DNA of 64,000 nt, taken from contig NZ_SNWQ01000001.1 in the NCBI RefSeq assembly GCF_004361855.1, forward strand, positions 744,001-808,000, in the 5' to 3' direction. The position numbers and the translations under genes are program-made. Source of the stretch: Kribbella caucasensis. GTDB lineage: Bacteria; Actinomycetota; Actinomycetes; Propionibacteriales; Kribbellaceae. How positions within the stretch are numbered: position 1 is the first letter of the stretch; every line of letters begins with the position of its first letter. Positions 40,939-49,034 of the stretch are shown piece after piece. The notes beneath the pieces were generated by a model. It had not been told where the DNA came from and did no database searches. It saw only the letters and a list, made by a program, of their open reading frames with translations.

Positions 40939-42108
40939 GTGCCAATCTCGCGCACCACCCGCCCCGCCCCTATCATCCGTCGCCCGATCGCTCGTACAGC
41001 AGTGATGGTCGGTGTCGTGCTGGCGCTGCTCGGCATTGGCATCACGCCGGCGCCGGCCGCGACCACCGCGTCGATCACCGTCGCCACCGCGTTGCAGCGG
41101 CAGGACGGATCGGTCGCCACCGTCGAGGGATATGTGGTCGGGCAGCCGACCGCGACGACCACGGTGGTCCGGAGCAACTTCCCGAACGACTACGCGCTCG
41201 CACTCGCCGACTCGGCGAGCCAGACGAACACCGCCAGCATGGTGTACGTCCAGATCCCGAGCGCCTTCCGGGCGCAGTACGGGCTGCAGACGAACCCGGG
41301 GCTGCTCGGGCAGAAGATAGCCGTGACCGGGACGTTGACGGCGTACTTCTCGCATCCGGGACTGAAGGACGGGACGGCGTTCACCGGCGGCAGCGGTGGT
41401 GGTGGAGGCGGTGGCTCGGATCCCGGTGACTACTACGCGAACGCGGAGGGCAAGACCGGGGCGGCGTTGAAGTCGGCGCTGCACACGATCATCTCGAACC
41501 AGACCAAGCTGAGCTACGACCAGGTCTGGAACGCGCTGAAGGACACCGACCAGGACCCGGCCAACACGAACAACGTGATCCTGCTGTACTCCGGCCGCTC
41601 GCAGAGCAAGAGCACCAACGGCGGCGACCCGAACGACTGGAACCGCGAGCACGTCTGGGCCAAGTCGCACGGCGACTTCGGTACGGCGACCGGCCCCGGG
41701 ACCGACGTCCACCACCTCCGCCCCGAGGACGTGTCGGTCAACGCGGCCCGCGGCAACCTCGACTTCGACAACGGCGGTACGACGGTGTCGGAGTGCCCGG
41801 GTTGCGCGGCGGACGGCGACTCCTTCTCGCCGCGAGCTGCCGTTCGCGGTGATGTCGCGCGGATGATCCTCTACATGGCGGTCCGGTACGAGGGCGGCGA
41901 CGGCTGGCCGAACCTGGAGCCGAACAACTCGGTCAACAACGGATCCGCGCCGTACCACGGCAAGCTGACGGTACTGAAGGCATGGAGTGCGGCGGACCCG
42001 CCGGACACGTTCGAGAAGCGGCGCAACCAGGTCATCTACGACAACTGGCAGCACAACCGCAATCCGTTCATCGACCACCCCGACTGGGTCAACTCGATCT
42101 GGCCCTGA
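40939..42108 (+). CDS. Secreted endonuclease I-family nuclease with N-terminal OB-fold-like domain
   Basis: GTG 40939 has GGGAG seven bases ahead and gives 389 residues; an upstream GTG at 40888 lacks a site. A signal peptide (AVMVGVVLALLGIGITPAPAA) precedes a ~110-residue domain (ITVATALQRQDGSVATVEGYVVGQP) of the kind found in YhcR-type nucleases, a glycine linker (151-159) and the endonuclease I domain with NREHVWAKSHGDF (235-247) and DVHHLRPED (256-264). Catalytic His and metal ligands lie in those motifs. It should degrade DNA or RNA outside the cell. Confidence 0.88.
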   Translation: MPISRTTRPAPIIRRPIARTAVMVGVVLALLGIGITPAPAATTASITVATALQRQDGSVATVEGYVVGQPTATTTVVRSNFPNDYALALADSASQTNTASMVYVQIPSAFRAQYGLQTNPGLLGQKIAVTGTLTAYFSHPGLKDGTAFTGGSGGGGGGGSDPGDYYANAEGKTGAALKSALHTIISNQTKLSYDQVWNALKDTDQDPANTNNVILLYSGRSQSKSTNGGDPNDWNREHVWAKSHGDFGTATGPGTDVHHLRPEDVSVNAARGNLDFDNGGTTVSECPGCAADGDSFSPRAAVRGDVARMILYMAVRYEGGDGWPNLEPNNSVNNGSAPYHGKLTVLKAWSAADPPDTFEKRRNQVIYDNWQHNRNPFIDHPDWVNSIWP

Positions 42109-42115
42109 TCACTCA

Positions 42116-42469
42116 TCGGTACAGCGCGCGCTGATCGGTCAGACCTCACCGGATACGTCGAGCGTCGGCATCGGGCTGGCGATCGCATCGCTGATCGTGA
42201 TGCCGTTGCTCTCCACCGCGCAGCGTCGTACCGGCCGGGCGCTGCACTCCAACGCGGTCGTTGCCGACGGCACCCAAACGCTGCTGTGCACCTATCTGTC
42301 CGCGGTGCTGCTGGCCGGGTTGATCCTGAACGCGACGGTCGGCTGGTTCTGGGTCGATCCGCTGGCCGCGCTCGTCATCGCCGCGGTCGCCGTCCGCGAA
42401 GGCATCCAGGCCTGGCAGGGCAAGGGGTGCTGCGCTCCCGGTACCGCCTGCGACGACAGTTGCTGCTAA
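42116..42469 (+). pseudogene. Truncated cation-diffusion-facilitator (CDF) transporter remnant
   Basis: The frame reads VQRALIGQTSPDTSSVGIGLAIASLIVMPLL, then HSNAVVADGTQTLLCTYLSAVLLAGLILNATVGWFWVDPLAALVIAAVAVREG and a Cys-rich end (GCCAPGTACDDSCC). This matches the C-terminal half of CDF metal exporters of the ~200-residue type. The N-terminal half and any start codon are missing; bases upstream belong to the nuclease gene. The retained C-terminus suggests a recent 5' deletion. Confidence 0.8.
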
Positions 42470-43842
42470 CGGGTGTCCATCGAGTATGTGGTCTTGCCTG
42501 CGGTCCGGGTGGTGGTTTGCCGGCCGTCGGCCGGCGTACCGGGTGCGGCTGACGGCTGGACGATCGCCGGCGCCTGGGAGGCCGGGGCGAGGCCCTTCTG
42601 CGCGATGTCGCGGCCGACGCGGGTCACCACCCAGTCGCGGAGACTGGGGTCGGGGACGGTCACGATCTCTCCGCCCGGGCCCTCCTGAAGCAGACCTTTG
42701 ACGACCAGAGCGTGCCGTGCCTCGTCCAGCTCCTGCCAGCGGCCGGGGCCGCCCACTCCCGGCATCGACAGTCCGCTCGCCCCCTGGACGGCAACCTTGG
42801 CGAGCAGTTCCTTCTCGGTAGGGGAGCAGACGTTCCATGCGGCCTGGTGGACGATCTGGGCCTCGGTGTCGATCTCCTTGACGGCCGTCCTCGCCACGTC
42901 CGCGGTGATCCCGTTCGGCCCGGCGACCTGGACCGCGCGATCGGCCATGTCCCGCAACAGGCGGGGATTCCCATTGGCTGCCTTCACCAGGTGGTCCACA
43001 GCGTCGGCCTGATACGCGATCCGGTTGTGCTCCAGCGGTTTGGTCACCAGTTCGTGTGACTCCGCGACTGTCATGGGATCGCACGCCCGGATGTCGAACT
43101 GGCGCGCCGCGCTGACCCCTGCCCCCGACCGCGCACCGGCCGCTGCCACCAGTCGCGTCGACGTCATCTCGCCGCCCGCCGTGATCAGGTACACCGCCTG
43201 GTCCTTCTCCTGGAGGCGGCCGGACAACTCGGCCATCAACACCAGGTCCAGCTCGTCCGCGGTGTCCAGCTTGTCGACGATCAGCATCAGCGGCAGCTTC
43301 CGCTTCGACGATGCGTCGGACAGATCGTCAGCGAGCTGGAGCACCGTGGCCTTGAGCTCTTCCCTGGCTTTCGCGTCCCACTGCCGCTTGCCGATCACCT
43401 GGACCGGCATGATCCCGAGTCGCAGCTCGGCGCCGTTCTGAGCAGGGTTCTTGCCCCGCGCCCTCAGTGCCCTGACCGTCTTCCTCGCCTTCCACCAGGC
43501 ACGGATCCCGAGCGTCCGGCGGATATGACCCAGGCGCTCGGACACGCCGCGGATGAAACGGACCTCCAGTGGCTCGGTGGCAGAGGCTTCCGCCCGGATA
43601 CTGGGCCATCCCTGTCGCTTGGCCAACTTCTCGGCACGGTCGAGCTCCACGGTCTTGCCGGACCCCGGGGCGCCGGTGAACAGAACCGACCTGCGGGTGT
43701 AGTCCGGTTTGCGGGAGTCCTTCGGATCGGGCGAAGCGACCGAGAGCGGCCGTCCCAGCCGATCGGTCCGATTCACGAAGAATGTCGGCCATCGGGCCGC
43801 GCCGAAGACCCCCATGCCGGTCACAGTGCGTGAGTCAGTCAT
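42466..43842 (-). CDS. P-loop ATPase (AAA/STAND-like), orphan
   Basis: The protein has 458 residues from ATG 43842 (GGAG is directly ahead, so 43815 remains an alternative start). Walker A GAPGSGKT is at 57-64 (Lys63, Thr64). The second strand motif is LPLMLIVDKLDTADEL near 170, where the usual DD/DE of Walker B reads D-K. Later parts (ACDPMTVAESHELVTKPLEHNRIAYQADAVDHLVKAANGNPRLLRDMADRA) look like the sensor and winged-helix region of STAND or ExeA-like ATPases. No membrane span or signal peptide is seen and the C-terminus is low complexity. The end overlaps the CDF remnant by four bases. Confidence 0.7.
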   Translation of the reverse strand: MTDSRTVTGMGVFGAARWPTFFVNRTDRLGRPLSVASPDPKDSRKPDYTRRSVLFTGAPGSGKTVELDRAEKLAKRQGWPSIRAEASATEPLEVRFIRGVSERLGHIRRTLGIRAWWKARKTVRALRARGKNPAQNGAELRLGIMPVQVIGKRQWDAKAREELKATVLQLADDLSDASSKRKLPLMLIVDKLDTADELDLVLMAELSGRLQEKDQAVYLITAGGEMTSTRLVAAAGARSGAGVSAARQFDIRACDPMTVAESHELVTKPLEHNRIAYQADAVDHLVKAANGNPRLLRDMADRAVQVAGPNGITADVARTAVKEIDTEAQIVHQAAWNVCSPTEKELLAKVAVQGASGLSMPGVGGPGRWQELDEARHALVVKGLLQEGPGGEIVTVPDPSLRDWVVTRVGRDIAQKGLAPASQAPAIVQPSAAPGTPADGRQTTTRTAGKTTYSMDTR

Positions 43843-43945
43843 CTCCGGAGTGGGCCGGCAGCAACCAACAGGTGAACAACCGGTCAAGTCCCGGCGTCGC
43901 CCACGGTGCTGACCGGCGGGTTTGGATTTCGGCAGTGGGCTAGGG

Positions 43946-43967
43946 TTAGTTAGGTATGCCTTACTAA
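43946..43967. promoter_or_regulatory. Iron box upstream of the siderophore-interacting protein gene
   Basis: Two nine-base arms, TTAGTTAGG (43946-43954) and CCTTACTAA (43959-43967), are complementary at eight of nine positions around TATG. The pattern is a degenerate form of the IdeR/DmdR iron box. It lies 26 bases before the GTG at 43993. Confidence 0.7.
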
Positions 43968-43992
43968 TACCTGTGGAGAGGACCGTGGTCGT

Positions 43993-44826
43993 GTGAGCAC
44001 TCCAGCGCCCCGTAACCGGCGAGCGAAGCTGGCGGTGGTTCGGCGGACCGAGCGAATCACGCCGCACATGATCCGGGTCGTGTTGAGCTGTGACGAGTTC
44101 ACCGACAACGGGACGACCGATCACTACGTGAAGCTGCTGTTCCCGAAGGCCGGCGTGGAGTACCCGGAGCCGCTGGACATGGGGATCGTGCGGGAGACGT
44201 TCCCGGCCGACCAGTGGCCGACGATGCGGACGTACACCGTGCGCACCTGGGACGAGGCCGCGGCCGAGCTGACGATCGACTTCGTGCACCACGGCGACGA
44301 GGGTGTCGCCGGGCCGTGGGCGGCGAACGCGCAGCCGGGCGACAAGCTCTGGTTCAACGGACCGGGCGGGGGATACGCGCCGGATCCGGCGGCCGACTGG
44401 CATCTGCTCGTGGGCGACGAGAGCGCACTACCGGCCATCGGCGCCGCGATCGAGCAGTTGCCGGCGGGAGCCCGGGCGAAGGTGTACGTCGAGGTGGAGG
44501 ACGAGTCCGAGGAGCAGAAGTTCGGCGGCTCGGAGGAGATCGAGCTGACCTGGTTCCACCGGGCCGGGGTGACCGGTGAGCGCGGCGATCAGCTGGTCGA
44601 GGCGGTGGAGTCGCTGGAGTTCCCGGCCGGTGAGGTACAGGCGTTCGTGCACGGCGAGGCCGGATTCGTCTTCCGGATCCGCCGCAACCTCTTCAAGGAT
44701 CGCGGCCTGTCCCGTGTGCAGGTGTCGCTGTCTGGGTACTGGCGTCTGGGCAAGAACGAAGACGGCTGGCAGGCCGAGAAGGCCGACACAGTCCGCAAGG
44801 AACGCGAAGAAGCCGCGACTGCGTGA
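43993..44826 (+). CDS. Siderophore-interacting protein (FAD-dependent ferric-siderophore reductase)
   Basis: The protein has 277 residues, typical of the SIP family. The FAD-binding barrel has RRTERITPHMIRVVLS and MRTYTVRTWDEA (the R-x-Y-T flavin motif). The NAD(P)H half contains LLVGDESALPAIGAAIEQLPAG and the family tail VHGEAGFVFRIRRNLFKDRGL. It reduces ferric siderophores in the cytoplasm to release iron. With the iron box upstream it should be induced together with the binding protein at 7910. Confidence 0.92.
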   Translation: MSTPAPRNRRAKLAVVRRTERITPHMIRVVLSCDEFTDNGTTDHYVKLLFPKAGVEYPEPLDMGIVRETFPADQWPTMRTYTVRTWDEAAAELTIDFVHHGDEGVAGPWAANAQPGDKLWFNGPGGGYAPDPAADWHLLVGDESALPAIGAAIEQLPAGARAKVYVEVEDESEEQKFGGSEEIELTWFHRAGVTGERGDQLVEAVESLEFPAGEVQAFVHGEAGFVFRIRRNLFKDRGLSRVQVSLSGYWRLGKNEDGWQAEKADTVRKEREEAATA

Positions 44827-44930
44827 TCCTGGTTACCAGGGCCTGTTTGGCAGGGCGTAGGCGCAACCGGAGGACCGGGTCGATCGTCGAAACGTGCGAC
44901 GACGGATGTGGTTCAGAAAGGGTGACAGGG

Positions 44931-45437
44931 ATGCTCACGGAGAATCCTCTCGACCTCGTGCAGGCCGCCTACCTGTGTGGCGGACCGCGGCGAGCTGTCC
45001 TGGTCACGCTGCTCACCCTGATCCAGGACAAGACGATCGCGGTCAGCTCGGCCCGGCACCGCGTGCGGTATGTGAGTGGCCTCCCGAACAACCAGCTCGA
45101 GCAGGTGGTAGTCGACTCCGTTCCCGAGGGCGGTCTCCAGCTTGCCGAGTTGGTCGACCGCGTGGTCGTCGACCAGGCGATGCGTGATCTGAGGGCCTCC
45201 CTGGTCGAGCGGGGTCTGTTGCGCCGCTGGCGGTTCGCGGGCCGGACGCTCCGGGGTCGCCAGGCCCACCGGCAGTTGCGCGACGACGGCAGGTCGGGGC
45301 TGGCCCGGGTCGCCGCCGTCGGCCCCGAGGCGATCACCGACACCCGGCTGCGCGACATCTTCACCACTCCGGATCCGGCCCAGGCGGCCGAGAGCAGCCG
45401 GGTCGACCAGACCGGCAAGCTCTGGGCGACTCCCTGA
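44931..45437 (+). CDS. TIGR04222-like N-terminal domain protein, no membrane part
   Basis: The protein has 168 residues from ATG 44931 (GACAGGG ahead). LDLVQAAYLCGGPRRAVLVTLLTLIQDKTIAV and ALRASLVERGLLRR-type stretches match the N-terminal domain of TIGR04222 proteins, which usually continue into a membrane region and a Gly/Cys-rich tail. Here the protein stops without those parts. Function is unknown. Confidence 0.6.
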   Translation: MLTENPLDLVQAAYLCGGPRRAVLVTLLTLIQDKTIAVSSARHRVRYVSGLPNNQLEQVVVDSVPEGGLQLAELVDRVVVDQAMRDLRASLVERGLLRRWRFAGRTLRGRQAHRQLRDDGRSGLARVAAVGPEAITDTRLRDIFTTPDPAQAAESSRVDQTGKLWATP

Positions 45438-45482
45438 TCCACGGGTCGAACAAACCCGCGGACCGCGGGCGTCGTACCCGGC

Positions 45483-46181
45483 ATGAGTGTTGATCCGACG
45501 TTGTTCGACCGCTTCGCCACCGAGTACGACCGGTTCGTCAGCCTCCAGCCCGGGCAGAACACCGCTTGGCTGGAAGGGCTCGGTCTTCGCGGTGAGCGGG
45601 CCATTGATGTCGGTTGCGGATCCGGGCACGCGGTCGAGTTCCTGGCCGACCACTTCGACTCCGTGCTCGGCGTGGATCTGAGCGAGCCGATGATCGGGAT
45701 CGCCCAGGACAAACGGTCCCGGCCCAACGTGGAGTACCGCGTGGCGGATGTGTTCGACCTGGCCGAAGACGGGTTCGACCTGGTCTACAGCCACACGATG
45801 ATGCACCACCTGCCCGACTACCGCGCCGGATTGCGGCAGCTGAAGGACCTGGTCCGCCCGGGTGGCACCGTCGCCGTTGTCGACAACGTGTGCGACCTCT
45901 ACCCGACCCCGCCGCGTCGCGCGTACACGTGGGGCGCCCGGTTGGGATTCCCGAAGGAGATCCGCAGGCTCGGGCTGCGGGACGCCTGGTTCGAACTACG
46001 GTTCTGGCACAGCAAGCCGTGGCTCGAGCACCTGCTGAGCGACGTCTACCTCTCCCGCGCCCAGTTCCGCGAGACCTACGACAGCATCTTCCCCGGCGCC
46101 CGGTACGACGATCTCGGGTTCGCGCTGGCGATGCACTGGACCGCCCCTACTCGGGCCGGGCAGCTGCGATCCGCCGATTGA
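45483..46181 (+). CDS. Class I SAM-dependent methyltransferase
   Basis: The protein has 232 residues. Motif I is IDVGCGSGHAVEFL, followed by the acidic LGVDLSEPM and the post-motif FDLVYSHTMMHHLPDY; LVRPGGTVAVVDNV is motif III. It transfers a methyl group from SAM; the substrate is not evident. Its 3' end overlaps the convergent membrane gene by 35 bases. Confidence 0.85.
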   Translation: MSVDPTLFDRFATEYDRFVSLQPGQNTAWLEGLGLRGERAIDVGCGSGHAVEFLADHFDSVLGVDLSEPMIGIAQDKRSRPNVEYRVADVFDLAEDGFDLVYSHTMMHHLPDYRAGLRQLKDLVRPGGTVAVVDNVCDLYPTPPRRAYTWGARLGFPKEIRRLGLRDAWFELRFWHSKPWLEHLLSDVYLSRAQFRETYDSIFPGARYDDLGFALAMHWTAPTRAGQLRSAD

Positions 46182-46920
46182 GCAGTTGTACGAGGGTCGC
46201 GGCCTGGTCCGTCGGCAGCACCCAGTCCTCCCCCGATGCCTGCACGATGACCGCCGGCCCCGCCGTACCGACCGGCGGGATGGGCAACGTGATCGGGTAC
46301 TTCAGCCGCTCCAACCCGGTCAATGACACCTCGTGCACCCCGGTGATCGCGGTCAGCGGATAAGTCCGGCCCAGATCGTTCGGATTCAGGCCACTCCGGT
46401 TCCGCAGCATCGCCCGGCCCTGGATCGTCACCGACTCGGTCCCCACCGTGAGCGTGGTCAACCGGAGCCCACGCAGCCGGAAGAACAGCTCGTACTGCGT
46501 GTCGGCGAGCTCGGGCACCACCGGCACCAGGAGCACGCGTTCGGCGTACCGGGCCAGGCCGACTCCGAGCACCATCCCGAGCCACATCACCGGCAGGAAC
46601 AGGTACGCGGGCCAGTAGACGTCCAGCACGATCGGGTAGAACGCCACGAACAACCCGGTGACCGCGCCGAAGAACGCACCCACACCGGCCCAGCGCTGCG
46701 GCTTGTACCGATGCCGCGACCGCAGGAACCACCCCAGCACCAGCATCGCCAGCGGTAGCAACCCCGCCTGCCAGTTGAACGGCGTCACGCCCGAGCTGAT
46801 CCATAACACCGCGCCGAGGAAGACCAGCGGGATGCCCAGATAGACGATCGTCACAACCAACTGGACCTGCCGATGCCGGCGCGTTACCTCGGGGGTGTTC
46901 ACGGGAAAACCCAAGCACAT
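46147..46920 (-). CDS. Four-span membrane protein of unknown function
   Basis: The protein has 257 residues from ATG 46920 with AAGGG ahead (a GTG at 46902 is the alternative). Four membrane spans are visible in the first ~125 residues (LVVTIVYLGIPLVFLGAVLWI, GLLPLAMLVLGWFL, GAFFGAVTGLFVAFYPIVL, YLFLPVMWLGMVLGVGLA). The cytoplasmic or external C-terminal half is beta-rich (TVGTESVTIQGRAML, TAITGVHEVSLTGLERLKYPITLP). No family is recognised. Confidence 0.6.
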   Translation of the reverse strand: MCLGFPVNTPEVTRRHRQVQLVVTIVYLGIPLVFLGAVLWISSGVTPFNWQAGLLPLAMLVLGWFLRSRHRYKPQRWAGVGAFFGAVTGLFVAFYPIVLDVYWPAYLFLPVMWLGMVLGVGLARYAERVLLVPVVPELADTQYELFFRLRGLRLTTLTVGTESVTIQGRAMLRNRSGLNPNDLGRTYPLTAITGVHEVSLTGLERLKYPITLPIPPVGTAGPAVIVQASGEDWVLPTDQAATLVQLLNRRIAAARPE

Positions 46921-46950
46921 CAGTGCCCTTACGCCCTACTGTGCTGGGCA

Positions 46951-47298
46951 ATGAGTGAACTGGTGATTCCGCTAACTCTTTGGGAGCTGCACGGCGACGA
47001 TGAGGATGCGCGGCAGTGGCTGGAGTCGTTGCCCGACCTGACCACGACGTATCTGAACCGCTGGAGTCTCGAGGTCGTCGGCACGCCCCTGAACGGCGCC
47101 GCCTCGCTCGTCCTGCCGGTACGCCGCGCCGACGGGACCGCCGCGATGCTCAAACTCCAGCAACTCAACGACGAAACCGAGGGCGAGGCGCTCGGCCTAC
47201 GGACCTGGAACGGCGACGGTGCGGTTCGCGTCCTGGCTGACGACCCGACCAGGACCGAGTCCATCCGGTCCAGCTCGCGATCGCGACTGCCTGCATGA
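46951..47298 (+). pseudogene. Truncated aminoglycoside/hydroxyurea phosphotransferase-like gene, N-terminal fragment
   Basis: The fragment has 115 residues. The start (WLESLPDLTTTYLNRWSLEVVGTPLNGAASLVLPVRRADGTAAMLKLQQLNDETEGEALGLRTWNGDGAVRVLADD) is the N-lobe of APH(6)-type kinases, which run to ~290 residues. The catalytic HxDxxxxN loop and everything after it are missing. In another frame from about 47268 the bases read VQLAIATACMTLRA-stop, which could be a family C-terminus, so a large internal deletion is possible. It is non-functional as a kinase. Confidence 0.75.
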
Positions 47299-47348
47299 CC
47301 CTCCGGGCTTGATTACATGATTACCTTGAAACCACGAGGAGGGGATCG

Positions 47349-47807
47349 ATGACGACACCGACGGTGTACGAATGGGCGGGCGGGCTGGATGCGTTCCGGC
47401 GGCTGACCGAGGTGTTCTACAACAAGGTGCTGGAGGATCCGCTGCTGGCGCCGGTCTTCGCGCACATGAGTGACAAACACCGCGAACACGTCGCGATCTG
47501 GCTCAGCGAGGTGTTCGGCGGTCCCAAGGGCTACACCGAAGAGCTCGGCGGCTACCCGGCCATGCTCTCCCATCACCTCAACCTGGGGCTGACCGAAGAA
47601 CAGCGGTCCCGGTGGGCGGCGTTGATCGCGGCCAGCGCGGATCCGGCGGGGCTGCCGAGCGATCCGGAGTTCCGCTCGGCGTTCGTGGCGTATGTGGAGT
47701 GGGGGACGCGGATCGCGTTGGCGAACTCGCAACCCGGAGCGACCCCACCGCCGAAGGCCCCGGTCCCACGCTGGGGCTGGGGCGAGGCCCCGCCGTACCA
47801 GCCCTGA
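47349..47807 (+). CDS. Group II truncated haemoglobin (GlbO-type)
   Basis: The protein has 152 residues. Globin positions are present: Tyr24 (B10) in FYNKV, the proximal His in SHHLNLGL (His75/76), and Trp118 (G8) in YVEWGTRIA, a mark of group II. A short Pro-rich tail is added. It binds haem and probably handles oxygen, NO or peroxide in the cytoplasm. RBS GAGGGG lies right before the ATG. Confidence 0.85.
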   Translation: MTTPTVYEWAGGLDAFRRLTEVFYNKVLEDPLLAPVFAHMSDKHREHVAIWLSEVFGGPKGYTEELGGYPAMLSHHLNLGLTEEQRSRWAALIAASADPAGLPSDPEFRSAFVAYVEWGTRIALANSQPGATPPPKAPVPRWGWGEAPPYQP

Positions 47808-47816
47808 CCCAGCCGG

Positions 47817-47846
47817 CCGCGGCTCGCACCAACCGCGGCTCGCACC
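47817..47846. repeat. Short direct repeat
   Basis: CCGCGGCTCGCACC occurs at 47817-47830 and 47833-47846, after the globin gene and 130 bases before the betaine operon. It is probably a simple duplication. Confidence 0.7.
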
Positions 47847-47977
47847 GGTCGTCGCTGGTCAGGATCGGGTGAAGGTTGTGCCGTCAGACACCCGGGGAGG
47901 CTCCTGGTGACCACGGTTTAGGTACAGTCGCGGTTCACGATGGAGCCGCTCGGCCGGGGATGCGAGGGTGAAGGACT

Positions 47978-49033
47978 GTGACCGCTCAACTCGAGTACCC
48001 CGATCCACAGGAGTCCGACGCGCTGCTGTCGATCCAGGGGCTGTGGAAGGTTTTCGGACCCAAGCCCGCGCGCGTTCCGCATCACCCGGAGCTGGCGGCG
48101 TTGAGCCGCGAAGACCTGTATCGCCGCACCGGCTGTACGGCGGCGGTCCGGGACCTCAGTTTCGACGTGGCCCCGGGCGAGGTGTTCGTCGTGATGGGCC
48201 TGTCCGGGTCCGGCAAGTCGACCCTGGTCCGTTGTCTCACCCGACTGGTCGAGCCGACCGCAGGCCGGTTGATCTTCGAGGGCGAGGACCTCCGCGCGGC
48301 CGACGAGAGACGCCTCCGCACCCTGCGGCGGAGCAAGTTCTCGATGGTGTTCCAGCACTTCGGCCTGCTCCCGCACCGCAAGGTGATCGACAACGTGTCG
48401 TACGGGCTGGAGGTCCGCGGTGAGGGTAAGGCCGACCGCAAGCGCCGGGCCCAAGAGGTGATCGACCTCGTCGGGCTCCGCGGCAACGAGAACCTCTACC
48501 CCGAGCAGCTCTCCGGCGGTATGCAGCAGCGCGTCGGTCTCGCCCGCGCCCTCGCCAACGACCCGGACGTGCTGCTGTTCGACGAGCCGTTCTCCGCGCT
48601 CGACCCGTTGATCCGCCGCGAGATGCAGACCGAGGTGGTCCGGCTGCACCGCGAGGTCGGCAAGACGATGGTGTTCATCACCCACGATCTGTCCGAGGCG
48701 CTCAAGCTCGGCGACCGGATCCTGCTGATGCGCGACGGCGCCGCGGTCCAGTTCGGCACCGGTGACGAACTGGTCGGCGCCCCGGCCGACGACTACGTCC
48801 GCGAGTTCGTCCGCGACGTACCGCGGGCCGACGTCCTGACCTTGCGCTGGATCGCCCGTCGGCCCCGTGACGGGGAGCCGCTCGACGGTCCCGAGCTCGG
48901 CCCCGACGTCTTGGTCCGCGAGGCGACCAGGCTGGTGCTCGAGTCCGACCGTCCGGTGAAGGTGGTGTCCGCCGGACAACTGCTCGGCGTGATCGGCGAC
49001 GAAGAGATCCTCGCCGTCGTAGCGGATTCCTGA
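47978..49033 (+). CDS. proV: Glycine betaine/proline ABC transporter ATPase (ProV/OpuAA)
   Basis: The protein has 351 residues from GTG. It has the quaternary-amine ATPase style: an N-terminal extension, Walker [10 protein letters not shown], signature [15 protein letters not shown], Walker [14 protein letters not shown], and a C-terminal CBS-like regulatory region ([24 protein letters not shown]). It powers uptake of compatible solutes in osmotic stress. The permease starts two bases after the stop. Confidence 0.92.
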   Translation: MTAQLEYPDPQESDALLSIQGLWKVFGPKPARVPHHPELAALSREDLYRRTGCTAAVRDLSFDVAPGEVFVVMGLSGSGKSTLVRCLTRLVEPTAGRLIFEGEDLRAADERRLRTLRRSKFSMVFQHFGLLPHRKVIDNVSYGLEVRGEGKADRKRRAQEVIDLVGLRGNENLYPEQLSGGMQQRVGLARALANDPDVLLFDEPFSALDPLIRREMQTEVVRLHREVGKTMVFITHDLSEALKLGDRILLMRDGAAVQFGTGDELVGAPADDYVREFVRDVPRADVLTLRWIARRPRDGEPLDGPELGPDVLVREATRLVLESDRPVKVVSAGQLLGVIGDEEILAVVADS

Positions 49034-49034
49034 G

